Shown: positions 1 through 9,848 of the stretch, piece after piece | Position numbering within the stretch: the first letter of the stretch is position 1 | How the letters are laid out: every line of letters starts with the position of its first letter | DNA from: Plasmodiophora brassicae | Lineage: Eukaryota; Endomyxa: Phytomyxea; Phytomyxea; Plasmodiophorida | Direction of reading: 5' to 3' | Assembly: GCA_036867785.1 (NCBI GenBank) | Contig: CP145416.1 | Coordinates: 868,001-932,000, forward strand | Length of the DNA stretch: 64,000 nt | The notes under the pieces: model-generated | Told to the model about the DNA's origin: nothing | Databases searched by the model: none | What the model saw: only the letters and a program-made list of their open reading frames with translations | Translations under genes and position numbers: made by a program

Positions 1-1747
1 CGGTGCTGTCTATGTACGGCGGTGAGAAGGACTACCTTTTCGATTCTTGTGTTTCCAACTAGCGGGCGGACCATAACGTCGCATTCGTGTTCCATAAGGT
101 CCCCAACTGTGAGGGGCTTCTCAGCAAGAGGTAAAACGCTGATCGTCTGACGCCCTGGAAGAGCCAACCGGTTAGTGGGGCGTAAGGGACGCTAGCATTT
201 GGCCAACGGTTCGTTCCGGGTGCCGCTACAGCCGGCCGTTGTTCTGCATCGCCTCCGATCACAACTGAACCGTTACTGGTAGACGACGGCCGCAATGTTT
301 GGAGTAATTCGTCATCTTCGGTATCCACATCATCGTCCTGAATGTTCCAGTGGTAAGCAGTCGGTGAGAAAAGGAGGCGGTGCCTGGCCACCTCGTCGTC
401 CTCGGTCTTGGGATTTGAATGCTCTTGATCGGAATCCAGGCTCTGAAGCGCAATGTTACGACATAAGCGTTAACGTTCAAACAGACGTTACGTTAGAGGT
501 AGAGTTGAGCTCCGCATTCGTGCGTTCCTCGTCGCGGTCATTCCCGGCTGACACGGCCTGTGTTGGGGTGTTATGGATTGACGAAACGTCAGACAAGGCC
601 AAGGGAGCCAATGATTCCCGCTTGTGTTCGATGAGGAGAGGAAGCGGTGACTCCCAGAATGGGTGAGAGCATATTTCCGGCCATGCTATGAAAGGACAAT
701 AAGACAGGAGGCCCCGATCCGACTGGATGGTGTCATACTGATTCGTTTTGAAACCGACTTCTGCAAACACCTTGTGACCAAGTCGACAAACTCAGGGGAT
801 ACATGACTGGGCATTTGGGGCGGGGCCGAATTCCGTATTTCTTTCACGAGCTCTCGCATTGGCCACTGTGGAAATGGCACCTGTCCACAGGCCATCTCAT
901 AAAGAAGGCATCCGAATGACCTGTTGCTTCGTCAGTGGCTGCAAGCATGGCCGGTTCAACTGCGACAAATGCCTGACCAGATGTCGCTTGCAACTGAGAA
1001 CACTGCCTTGGAGTTGAACTGTTCCGGGCTCATGTAATGAGGAGTTCCTCGTTTGGATCTGGGTACCTGACGCCAGGGCCATGTTTGTTAACTCCAGAAC
1101 AACTGAGGATGCGAACTCTACATTTTCGTCTGATGGACCGTCCTTGAGATTGCGAGCCAGGCCAAAGTCGCACAGTTTCAGCACAGCGAATTCCGTCAGC
1201 AGGATGTTTGACGGCTTCAAGTCGCAGTAAACAATCTGCTTCGAATGTACATATCTGCTATCATATCAGCGTTGCACTAGCGACTGGCGCTGATATCGAC
1301 TCACTGTAAGCCACAAGCGATATCCTTTGCGAACAGGCGCAAGCACGGTTCCGGAAGTTGTCTGTCCTGCTTGAGAAGATTGGCAAGGCTCCCTGGGATC
1401 CAGTACCCAACCGATCAACCGCTGCCTCTGAGATGAGATCACGCACGGGACTTACCTCCAACGCAATACTCCATACACACCCAAATGTTATTGGGCGTCT
1501 GGTACCACGTGAAGAACTTCATGATATTTTCGTGCGACATCTGCTTCAGTATCGACACCTGGTACTTGATTCGCTGGCTGTGCTCGCGGTCGATGCTCTT
1601 GACGGCGACGAAATCCAATGTGAAATGCTTCCGCCCCCGGTACACAGTCGAGTGCCGGCCGCGCCCGATCTCCTCGTAGATCTCATAATCCGACAGCGAT
1701 TGCGACGCGGAGCTTGCCATTGCTCCTCGGTCACGTGCGTTGGTCAC
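1..1747 (-). CDS. ULK4: ULK4/RUNKEL-type protein kinase (3' part beyond window)
   Basis: The N-terminal kinase domain is complete when exons 1456-1747, 1305-1392, 1122-1254, 978-1066, 739-920, 492-685 and one starting at 442 are joined; phases agree and introns are 49-63 nt. Visible motifs are [15 protein letters not shown] (glycine loop), FVAVKSI (Lys), VYCDLKPSN (catalytic loop, YCD in place of HRD), [18 protein letters not shown] and a final HPFW. The start of the domain and the YCD loop are typical of ULK4/RUNKEL. ULK4 is a Fused-family protein linked to cilia and microtubules, and the animal protein is a pseudokinase. Here the ATP-binding Lys, catalytic Asp and DFG all look intact. An Asp/Glu-rich linker follows, and the HEAT-like tail runs off the left edge. 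Splicing left of about 260 is unresolved. ATG at 1747 is the first; one at 1720 also fits. Confidence 0.85.
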
Positions 1748-1980
1748 AACTCACAACGCGCCTGCTGTCATGGAAAGAGGGTCACCCGCGAATCCACGGA
1801 GCCTTGACGTTACGGTCGTGTCGGCGTAACACCCGATGGCCCCGCGCTGGCCGGGTGGGCACCGGAGCTACGTAGGTAGGTAGACGGCCCTGCCGCGCAT
1901 AAGCGCTCTGCCCCACATTGGTTAGCAGCTGCTTGATCATTGATAAACGGACGGAAAGGTTTATAAACAGACAGAAACGT

Positions 1981-2957
1981 TTATGTGGAACTGTTAATCT
2001 CGACTGTCCAGAGTACGGGAGCCGAGCATCGGATCGTGACTGTGGAGGACACTACAGCGTTGCTGGTGGACACCAGGTGGCCGAACTCCAGGCGGTGTGC
2101 GGAAAGGTTCCACTGCAAGCCTAGAATGCATGGAAGTCAGCAAAGATGTGGCATCGCAGCCCCGTATCCTAGCGAAACCTGAAGTGGTAACTGATTCGAC
2201 AGCACAACCTATTGGGATGAGGCCGCATGTCGGTCCTGACCGTTTCGGATGGCATTCCTGCGGTGGCAAAGGTGCTTCAGGACAACATAAATCATGGGGC
2301 CGATGGTTTACAATGGAAACCGCGGATTCGGGCTGAATAAGGCAGGCTAGAGTCGTGCTCGACAGCAGCGTCAGTGACGCGAACCATTTCCGGAACATGT
2401 ACAATGCATTGATGGAGCTCATCTCATGGTCAAAGCGACCACCAAAGGCCCCAAAGATGGTAACATGTAGTGGCAACTGATCGCTCCGTTCTAACAAGAC
2501 GGCAATCGTCGCACAGAATGATGCCGCTCCTTCAAAATGCCAACTTACCTAAGTTCAGAATCTGGCGTTCAGGGAAGCACTCCATCTGCTTCGACGGCTG
2601 CCATAATGCCAGAACCCGCAGGCATTTCGACAGGTCGGTATGGTCCTGCGACGGAGCAGAGATCACAGGCACGCCTTTGGCCTTGTATATCGACAGGATG
2701 TCCGGATCGGCCGAATCCAGGTCCCCACAGATGGCATGCGGGACCAGGTCATCAATGATCCCCAGCGCATTGAACATGTCCGCCACCTTGTTACATGCAC
2801 CATCCGCAAGAACCACGACGGACGCCGACCTCCACAGGCGCACCAGCAGGTCCACAGACCTGCGCTCGTCGAAATTGTTCACGACGACCAACGCTGTATT
2901 CCGCAGGCGCCCGTCGAGCAGCGCGCCGTGATCCAGGACGACAATGTCGCCCGTCAT
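1981..2957 (-). CDS. TPK1: thiamine pyrophosphokinase
   Basis: The enzyme transfers pyrophosphate from ATP to thiamine to make thiamine diphosphate in the cytosol. Exons 2549-2957, 2312-2490, 2179-2257 and 1981-2120 join with 54-58 nt GT-AG introns. Family landmarks are ADGACNKV, ICGDLDSADPD (metal/substrate site), SQDHTDLSKCL, FGGRFDH, CGLIPIG, VTTSG-LQWNL and LVSTSN near the C-terminus. The 54-nt intron 2258-2311 is a multiple of three with an open frame, so retention would add 18 residues. The gene is divergent from the RNase P p30 gene, with only 45 bp between the start codons, so the two probably share a bidirectional promoter. Confidence 0.9.
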
Positions 2958-3002
2958 AAGGTCACTTTACGGTTCCGGGCACCGAGACACTCCGTGGCGG
3001 CA

Positions 3003-3850
3003 ATGTTCTGGGACCTGAACGTTCCCGCTCCAGTTGCCGGCGCCATCGCCGACACCGCCCGACGGCGTAAGACATCCGGTCTGTACGTGCATTACTTTGT
3101 CGATGACAACGTGCGTGCAGTGGGGTTCGATGGCGTTGCCGTTAACGAGATCGTGTCTGGGAAGGTCACTGCGGCGTGCCAGATCAAGCCGGTTGCCGTC
3201 GCCGGAACGTTAAAGCAGAAGACGCGGTTAACGGTGGTGCTCAGCGATAGCAACCAGATATCGTCGCTGTCGTCCGGGAACCATTTCCTGAAGTCGTACG
3301 ATATCGTCGCGTTCCGCCCGACAACGGACAAGCTGTTCCAGCAGTGCTGCATGTCGCTCGACTGTGACATCATCGCGCTGGACCTGTCCGAGCGCCTACC
3401 GTTCCCCATCAAATTCCCGACGGTCCACGCCGCTACCCAACGCGGTGTCTTCTTCGAGCTATGCTACGGCGGCCTGATCGCCGACCCGGCATCCCGACGG
3501 CAACTCATGTCTAATATGATGAACGTCGTTCGCGTCACCAAGGGCCGCAACATTATCCTCACGTCGCAGGTCATCGGCGCCCTCCACGTACGTAGCCCAT
3601 ACGACATCATGAACCTCGGCGCCCTGTTCGGCCTCAGCCACGCCCAGGCCCGAGCCGCGCTGTCCACGAACGCCATCAGCGTCCTGGAACGAGGCCAGCT
3701 TCGACGCACCGCCCAGGTAGTATTAGCGCGTCGGTCTGTGGCCACTCCCGACCCCGGTACTGAACACACACCACCCCCTGTCAGGGCGTCTGCCGCGCTG
3801 TGGAGCTGTCGTCGCTGGACCCGGAGAAGGACGCCTGGATGCTCCAATGA
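3003..3850 (+). CDS. RPP30: RNase P/MRP protein subunit p30
   Basis: Subunit of the nuclear RNase P and RNase MRP complexes that process tRNA and rRNA precursors. Exons are 3003-3716 and 3785-3850; the intron keeps phase 0 and gives a 21-residue C-terminal exon. The protein follows the p30 TIM-barrel pattern: MFWDLNV at the start, VGFDGVAVN, TRLTVVLSD, YDIVAFRPT, DIIALDL, RGVFFELCY, TKGRNIILTS, SPYDIMNLGALFGL and a closing AALSTNAISVLERG. A 42-nt segment (about 3078-3119) has GT...AG ends and keeps frame; removing it improves the fit around VGFDG, so it may be an unmarked intron. The next gene starts 83 bp downstream on the same strand. Confidence 0.88.
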
Positions 3851-3933
3851 ATGGTAGATACATGACTGGTGGGCAGCGACTCCGCGCGGTAACCAATGAA
3901 TTGGGTCCACCACCCATCGGCAGCGCATCGGCC

Positions 3934-4716
3934 ATGGCGTCCAGGCCGTACCAGTGCGACGTGTGCTATCTGGATTTCTGGTCGTCGCAGGCCTTGCAGC
4001 GGCACCTGACCTGGTCGCCCGCACATGTCTGGGACAGCGGTGTGGGCGATGGCGCGAACGTCTGCCTGCACTGCGGGTGGCGGTTCCTGTCGCCCGACGA
4101 CCTCGCCGAGCATCAGCTGTCCGCCGGCAGCGCCTTCCAGTGCGACATTTGTGACGAGTGGACGACCTGCGCCCATCGCGTCGATGAACCGGACATGATC
4201 GTCGATATCGTCGATGCTGGCGACCCGTTGCCGACAGATGTCTGGCCGGTCGGTGGCGATACGGATATGGATTACGACGACGACAATGACGACGACGACG
4301 ACGACGATGATGATGATGATGACGACGAGATCACAAGCGAGGCGTACGCGTCTGATGATATGTTTAGATGCGAGACGTGTGGCGAAACGTTCTCGACGCA
4401 GACGTACCTGATGTGGCACGACCTGTCGTGCGAAGAGCGACGGGAGGCGTCGATCCCGCCGCCGGCATCCTTGGTCGAGCAGTACGAACGCATCGTTGAG
4501 GTGAGCGGGTCCCGATCGCGTGCATCCGCTTCCAGCCTGCATTGCCTGATCTGCATGGACGACAATCGGTGCATTGTGTATCGGCCCTGCATGCACCTGG
4601 TCGCCTGCGTCGCCTGCGCGTTCGACTGCCTTCTGAAACCGACTCGCCTCGCCCAGTCGTATTCGTGCCCACTATGCAGGACACCGGTCGACACCATCGA
4701 ACGGATCTTCGTCTGA
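3934..4716 (+). CDS. C2H2 zinc-finger protein with C-terminal RING
   Basis: An intronless frame of 260 residues. Three C2H2-type or degenerate fingers come first (CDVCYLDF..H..H, CLHCGWRF..H, CDICDEW). Next is an uninterrupted Asp tract (about residues 118-138), a further finger (CETCGETF..H..C), and a C-terminal RING-type module with CLICMDDN, CMHL, CVAC and CPLCRTP. RING modules of this sort usually bind E2 enzymes, so a ubiquitin-ligase role is inferred, and the targets are unknown. I chose the ATG at 3934, directly before the first finger; an in-frame ATG at 3847 overlaps the p30 stop codon. The last ~100 coding bases are copied at 6329-6400. Confidence 0.7.
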   Translation: MASRPYQCDVCYLDFWSSQALQRHLTWSPAHVWDSGVGDGANVCLHCGWRFLSPDDLAEHQLSAGSAFQCDICDEWTTCAHRVDEPDMIVDIVDAGDPLPTDVWPVGGDTDMDYDDDNDDDDDDDDDDDDDEITSEAYASDDMFRCETCGETFSTQTYLMWHDLSCEERREASIPPPASLVEQYERIVEVSGSRSRASASSLHCLICMDDNRCIVYRPCMHLVACVACAFDCLLKPTRLAQSYSCPLCRTPVDTIERIFV

Positions 4717-4930
4717 CACTCATCCTATATAAACACATTGTTGTTGTAGTCATGGTGCTGGGGTGGTATTCACTCGTTGCTGTCCGCCGCCGCCGTCGTC
4801 GTGCTGCCTCTGCCTATGCTCGAGCAGGTCTTTCCAAGGATCTTTGAAGAACGACTCGCGGATATCCGGGCCTTGGACGTCGTCGTCGTCGTCACGACAT
4901 CGGTTCTGGTAAGGATGCCCGCTGCTGCCA
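4616..4930. repeat. direct repeat copy A: 3' ends of two convergent genes
   Basis: This block is repeated in the same orientation at 6329-6610. The first ~70 bases differ at only about three positions. It contains the end of the RING gene (plus strand) and, on the minus strand, the C-terminal coding end of a small Asp-rich protein. Copy B lacks about 35-40 bases that here hold the RING stop codon. The repeat flanks the palindrome at 5215-5975. Confidence 0.8.
4750..4930 (-). pseudogene. truncated copy of the small Asp-rich protein gene
   Basis: The minus-strand frame encodes the same C-terminal segment as the gene at 6401-6670: HPYQNRCRDDDDD, then RESFFKDPWKDLLE and a Gln/Asp/Gly tail, ending at the TGA at 4750-4752. 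Upstream of about 4930 the similarity stops. The frame continues to an in-frame stop near 4990 with no ATG, so the Arg/Gly-rich N-terminus is missing. A gene fragment left by duplication is the simplest reading; an unrecognised upstream exon is not excluded. Confidence 0.5.
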
Positions 4931-5204
4931 CAAATCCCTTGTGGAACCAGTGAATGCGGTTGGCCGGGCGCGTGAACAAGGTTCAGTCAAGGGCGCTTAT
5001 GTGCTCGCTTACGTTGGTGATGCTTGGTGCTTAGGTTGGTACTGCTTTGATACCAAGTATAAAATCCGATGCAGCATTCAATAAAAGTTGTACGGACCCC
5101 GCCACGGCGCATTCGTAGCATGAGCCATTGAGCCCCTGAAGCGCTTGAGCGCCACTGGGGATCACACTCCGCGCACTGCGTGGGGGCTCCAGCAGGTCGC
5201 GGCC
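4931..5204. other. linker between repeat copy A and the palindrome
   Basis: No gene is seen here. The minus-strand frame running left from the palindrome has lost similarity to the SAP-like gene. The stretch contains a GCGCTTCAGGG block (about 5133-5143) that echoes the end of the right arm. Confidence 0.4.
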
Positions 5205-5544
5205 TGCGTCCCCTCTGCACATGGGTCTGCATCGGCTGCAGGCGACCTGAAGCGCCGAAACGAACCAAACCGGGGCACCAGCCCCGGGGTACGTCTGCGC
5301 AGCATGCTCGGCGATCCCCGCGTGTTCCCGAATATGGGCCGCCGCAATCTCAACGCCAGTCACGCGCGGCGTGCCCCGGTCGGCCTCCTTCAGTCTCTTT
5401 CGGGACCGAACAACTTCCTTGGCCGCGCACACGGGTGTCACCTCTAGGGACGGCTACGATCCGCACTGCGACAGGCGGCGACACCGCGCTGGCGTTGACG
5501 TCGGTAAGGGTACCGAGGGAGGGGATATCAACGTTGTAGTTCAT
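5205..5544 (-). pseudogene. frameshifted mirror copy of the SAP-like gene
   Basis: This is the left arm of the palindrome. Read on the minus strand it starts like the gene at 5643 (MNYNVDIPSLGTLTDVNAS against MNYSADTPAIGALTDVNAS). After about 35 codons, 5 bases present in the intact copy are absent (near 5450-5455), so the remaining homologous stretch (VCAAKEVVRSRK... to YPGAGAPVWF) lies in another frame. The second exon with the SAP-like module is not present downstream. I call it a decayed copy. Confidence 0.65.
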
Positions 5545-5577
5545 CGCGAGCGACGCCGGCAATGAAACATGACTCGG
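5215..5577. repeat. palindrome, left arm
   Basis: The reverse complement of this arm matches 5610-5975 with scattered substitutions and small indels. The arms meet around a spacer of about 32 bases (5578-5609), where GCCGGCAATGAAACATGAC reads back as its near-complement. Outer ends are estimated by eye. Confidence 0.8.
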
Positions 5578-5609
5578 CTTGCGCGTACGGACTGTTTCTC
5601 GCGGAAAGA

Positions 5610-5975
5610 CCGAGTCATATTTCATTGCCGGCGTCACTCGCGATGAACTACAGCGCGGATACCCCCGCCATCGGTGCCCTTACCGACGTCAACGCCAGCG
5701 CGATGTCGCCGCCTGTTGCAGTGCCGATCGTAGCCGGCGCACCCCTGGAGGTGACGCACGTGTGCGCGGCCAAGGAAGATGTTCGGTCCCGAAAGAGACC
5801 GAGGGAGGCCGACCCGGGCGCGCCGCGCGTGACTGGCGTTGAGATTGCGGCGGCGCAAATTCGAGAACACGCGGTGATCGCCGAGCACGCCGCGCAAACG
5901 TACCCCGGGGCTGGTGCCCCGGTTTGGTTCGCTTCGGCGCTTCAGGGCGCCCTGCAGCGGACGCAGGCCCACCTG
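5610..5975. repeat. palindrome, right arm
   Basis: This arm mirrors 5215-5577 and carries the first exon of the intact SAP-like gene. Two ~360-base arms with a ~32-base spacer could form a long hairpin. Such structures are usually unstable, which suggests recent origin or tolerance in this genome. Confidence 0.8.
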
Positions 5976-6313
5976 CTGCAGCAAGTGCAGCGGATGCAGG
6001 CCCATGCGTACGCTCGCAGGTTACTAGTAAGTGCATCTCCAAATTTCTGAGTACATCATACAGCGAATCGCGGTCGATCGCGCGGGTCCTCAACTCGGCG
6101 ATTTCAGAGGACGGCTTCGCTCTACATCCTTTGGTCGGTAATGACGGCGCAGTTCCCTCGGGATTCCCTGCCACAACGGAGGAGCTTAAGGGCATGCGAG
6201 GAGCCGACGTCAATGCCCTGTTGCAAGCGAATGGCTTGGTGCCGAGAGGCAACGTTGCTCACCGTCGTCAGCAGCTCGGCACGTTCCTCGGCCTGTACAG
6301 CCGTTTCCACTGA
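5643..6313 (+). CDS. small SAP-like domain protein, unknown function
   Basis: Two exons, 5643-6019 and 6064-6313 (44-nt intron, phase 2), give 208 residues. The N-terminal half is Ala/Val/Pro-rich and holds a basic stretch (AKEDVRSRKRPRE) that could be a nuclear localisation signal. The last ~45 residues (TTEELKGMRGADVNALLQAN, then GLVPRGN and a closing RRQQLGTFL) have the helix-turn-helix spacing of a SAP module, a short DNA/RNA-binding fold. The exact family is not recognised. An in-frame ATG at 5562 lies in the palindrome spacer; I prefer 5643 because the mirror copy is conserved from the equivalent ATG. Confidence 0.5.
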
Positions 6314-6328
6314 TGCCGACGATCGGTG

Positions 6329-6610
6329 CGCGTTCGACTGCCTTCTGAAACCGACTCGCCCCGCCCAGTCGTATTCGTGCCCGTTATGCAGGACACCGGC
6401 TTATATAAACACAGTATCCATTGTTGTTGCCGTCATGCTGCTGGGGTGGTTATTCACTCGTTGCTGTTCGCCGCCGTCGTCGTCGTGCTGCCTCTGCTCG
6501 AGCAGGTCTTTCCAAGGATCTTCGAGGAACGACTCGCGGAAGTACGGGCCTTGCGCGTCGTCGTCGTCACGACGTCGGTTCCGGTACGGATGCCCGCTGC
6601 TGCTGCCACG
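6329..6610. repeat. direct repeat copy B
   Basis: Second copy of the block at 4616-4930, same orientation. It has a deletion that removes the RING stop region, so the RING tail here (AFDCLLKPTRPAQSYSCPLC) is an orphan fragment. The minus-strand gene ending here is complete. Confidence 0.8.
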
Positions 6611-6670
6611 GCGGCGACCTCGGGCGCGTCCCCGCCCTCGCCATTGCCGAGCGGCGCCGTCGCCGTTCAT
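6401..6670 (-). CDS. small Arg/Gly- and Asp-rich protein
   Basis: An 89-residue intronless frame starts at the ATG at 6670 (6685 also possible). It begins with an RGRGRARGRRRG tract, followed by HPYRNRRRDDDD and FRESFLEDPWKDLLE, then a polar Gln/Asp/Gly tail. RG-rich tracts often bind RNA, which is inference only. The FxEDPWxxL segment is the part conserved in the truncated copy at 4750-4930. The gene ends 50 bases from the DEP-protein stop codon. Family not recognised. Confidence 0.4.
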   Translation of the reverse strand: MNGDGAARQWRGRGRARGRRRGSSSGHPYRNRRRDDDDAQGPYFRESFLEDPWKDLLEQRQHDDDGGEQQRVNNHPSSMTATTMDTVFI

Positions 6671-6719
6671 CGCCGCACTTTTCAACCTGACTATGGCTGG
6701 GCTTTATGGATTACGTACT

Positions 6720-9700
6720 CTATGGCAGAGGTGCCGACACGCGTCGTAACGACGCCGGGGACAGCGGCCCGCCCTTGTCGAGATGGTGGTACCTGTGTCG
6801 AGCCGGGCCGGCGTCGCTGTCGACGAACCTGTAGTATAGCGACGCGTCGTTGGCGAAGACGGCAGACCGCGTGTTCACGGGTTCGAATCGCTGCGCGGCC
6901 AGCAGCAGGATGGCGATGTACGCCGCCGAGTCGGGCGCGGCGGCGAGCCCAGTCCCAAGTAACGCGTCGACCAGTTCGCTGCCGGAGAATCGAGCGTTTC
7001 GCCTGTCTTCGCATCCCAGCGACCGTCGTATGGTCGTCAGGACCGCCGGAATCGGAGGCCTGTCTTGGAACCGGTTCCGCAGGTGATACTCGAGGACGCG
7101 GGCTATGGTTGTTTCGTTCCTGTGCCTCTCGTTCTCCCGTGTGCCTACTGGGACGGCGTTGAGACGAGGGCATGAGGCGACACCGAATCGCCTCGTTCTT
7201 GCCTATGGGTGCACTGACCAGCTTCGCGCAGATGTCCAGACGCTTTGCAGGCGACGAACACTGAAGGAACGCTCTGATCTGGGGCCCAATGTGGACTGAG
7301 GCGCTCAGGGACGCGCGCCTCGCTGACGAATCGTCATGTCACTACGGTACTGCACCGACCAAACCCATTCAACCTACGGGCGACGACGGCGAGCAGGAGC
7401 ATTGCGTCGCGGTAAAACTCAGCCCAGTGCTGAAGCGATGCAACAACGGGACGCTCTTCCGGGAGGGCGGTGACGCGGAACCCGGCCTGCCGGGTAAATT
7501 CGTTGTCAGGCCCGACCGACGCGCGCACGCTGGCGACGGTCTGCAACGGACCTGTTCGCTGTCGCCGTTGAAGCCGATTGCTGCCAGGAACTTGCAGACA
7601 GCTTCACTGACGTCGTACGACGGATCGTAGCCGTGCTGAGTAGGTACGAAACGGGTGGCCGCATTGTCAGGCAGCGCGAGCGACGAGGGTAGGTCCCAGT
7701 ACGAAACGGGAGGGCGGAATTCCCCCGGGCATTCAGCCCAGTCCCAGGTACAGAAGACAAAGTTGGCAATGATCTCAAGCAGGCGGATAAGGTTTCTGAA
7801 GGAGAGCGCGCGCGCAGGTCAGCATGGAATGATATCTCGGCGGTGAAGCGTCCCTCGCTTACGAGTAGTACGTTGCCGTATAATCGTTGCGGAACAGTTG
7901 TTTCTGGCGGATAAGCTTGGACAGAAGGAAGCCGATGATGGTACTGGCTGAATCGCGCCCGCTCGATCCCCACCGACACATATGCTCCAGCATTCGTGTG
8001 AATACGGTCTCGAATTCCGTCGACGTCATCATCATGCTGAAGTGCAAGATGACGACAAAGTGCATCCGAAGCTGGACCGAGGCCGGTCAGTGAGGCTATC
8101 GAGCGACCCGAGCGAAACGACGCACCTGGATATGTGTATCTCGCTGCTGAGTCGATGCGTTCTCGAAAACGACTGGCTGAAGTAACCATTCAGGCCATTC
8201 CGCCTGCGACAGCAGCGTCTGTGAATTCGTCCTGAACGAGCGCCGGTTAGCGAACCCTTCCTGCAAGCCTTGGATGTGCGTCATACGGCTCCTCCAGGAT
8301 CATCCAAGTCAGTTCCCGAAAGATGGAGTTCTTAACCGGAGATGGAGCGTGAACAGTGGCGATCAGCAACCCTTTCCAGGCAGCGGGAAACCTCAGCAGC
8401 TAAATGGGCATGTGTAAGCGGCCTTGTCAACAGGACGGGCGCAGGGGACACCTTAGGAAATCGCTGCGTCGGTTCTCCTTTGAGGCACAGCACGACGGCG
8501 GCACCGACTTCCTCGGTGAACCGATCGCCGCTCAGATGCGACTCCAGGAAGGACGCGAACTTGTCCCTCGCGCCCCTCTACGGGTCAGTTCGTTGTCAGT
8601 GTCCGTTTGTGTAACAACCCTCTTCAGCAGCAAGCCTACCTTGCCCTTCACTAGAGACCACTTCAAATGGACTGCCACAGCGGAAGTCTCCGGGTCGTTG
8701 CACAGTGGAACGAGGTCCAAGGCCGCCTCGAACCGCGCGTCCCGTAAAAGAGACGTCAACAGGGACTCGATCTCAGACTGTATGTTCCCAGTACCCGACC
8801 CGCTGTCGGATGGCTTAGTCACCACCAGCCATCATTGTAAACTGATCCGCGTAATAGGAACCTTTTGTACGTGTCAACGGCGGGTCTCCTTCGTCCTGCA
8901 AGATTAAGGAGCTGCCTGAGAAGTGACCCTGTTGGCCGTCAGACGGCGCACGTGTGCACAGGCGTCTATTTCAAAGTCACACACCGTCGTTGCCGATGAC
9001 GTCCGCGAGTCGCACCGCCTGGATCCCCCCGATATCGGACAGAATGGACGAAAGCGCTTTCCTGCGATGGCGCCATTCAGTCGCCACCCATGAGGCACGC
9101 AGGAAGCTGACGGTACCGAAACTGGGAGGTATCCTCGTCATGTAGAGGCTGACGTCGGACGTCGGATTGCTGGCGCCTGTGTATTCCTGGGCGTGCCAGA
9201 CGCGGTCTGTCGTCCTCGACACTGGCGTGGCTTGATTCGGCGTCCCTATATGTATGATGCCTGGCAATCGTCCTGCCTGCAGGGTCAGCCCCCCTTGGCG
9301 ATCCCCTTAGGTCACACCGACCTCGAACGCCCCCGTTGGGCGGTACGATCACTGACATCATCGAACTCGGAGACGACGAACGGTAGGGAGAACCGCTTCC
9401 GACAGGACGAATTCGCGGATTGCTCCAGAATAAGACTGCCATTCGCCTGCTCCTTCCACAGGCCGTCCTTCCTGGTCGCAATGGCCTGGACCCAGACCTG
9501 TGCCTGGTCGGTGCTCTCGCACGACATGGTCAGGGTCTTCAGTTTCCCGGTGCTCCGATGGATGAACGACACCACGAAGCGTTCCGGGTTCTTCTCCAGC
9601 TGGCATACGTCGCCGATATGCAATAACGGAGCGACGTGATGCACGACGGGTTGGTTCGCCGACGAGAACACAATGAGCGCGTCGGTGCACATGCGTACGA

Positions 9701-9848
9701 ATCGTTTCGACCACATATGCATGGGGCCGCTTCCCGACCGAACGTCAAGCACGCCTTCGTACAGGCCATCGGGTGGCGCCGTTGCCATCGACGCCGTGTT
9801 GTGGCTCATCCGAAGATTCATGTACGGTCGTCTGCCGAGCGTACACAC
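6720..9848 (-). CDS. large PH ... DEP domain protein
   Basis: A multi-exon gene. The first exon (9848 to about 9359) encodes a PH domain: GLYEGVLDVRSGSG, MWSKRFVRMC, FVVSFIHRSTGKLKTL, VWVQAIATRKDGLW. About ten middle exons, joined by 50-80 nt introns, encode helical segments such as IESLLTSLLRDARFEAALDL, DKFASFLESHLSGDRF, WPEWLLQPVV, STIIGFLLSKLIRQK and NLIRLLEIIANFVFCTWDW. These recall the armadillo-like region of BEACH-type proteins. The last exon has a DEP-like fold (ARVLEYHLRNRF, FSGSELVDALLG, FANDASLYYRFVDSD) and ends at 6720. PH and DEP modules suggest membrane-linked signalling; the precise role is unknown. Several splice sites are ambiguous, notably near 8281-8355. In-frame ATGs at 9809 and 9788 are alternative starts. 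Confidence 0.6.

Noticed and set aside
2640-3002. Upstream extension of the RPP30 frame
   Set aside because: It overlaps the coding first exon of the thiamine pyrophosphokinase on the other strand and lies before the conserved p30 start.
4720-4735. TATATAAA as a promoter (also 6401-6408)
   Set aside because: Both lie just after coding ends inside the duplicated block, so shared ancestry explains them better than promoter function.
4616-6610. Transposon with terminal direct repeats
   Set aside because: No transposase, reverse transcriptase or target-site duplication is seen, and the repeats consist of ordinary gene 3' ends.
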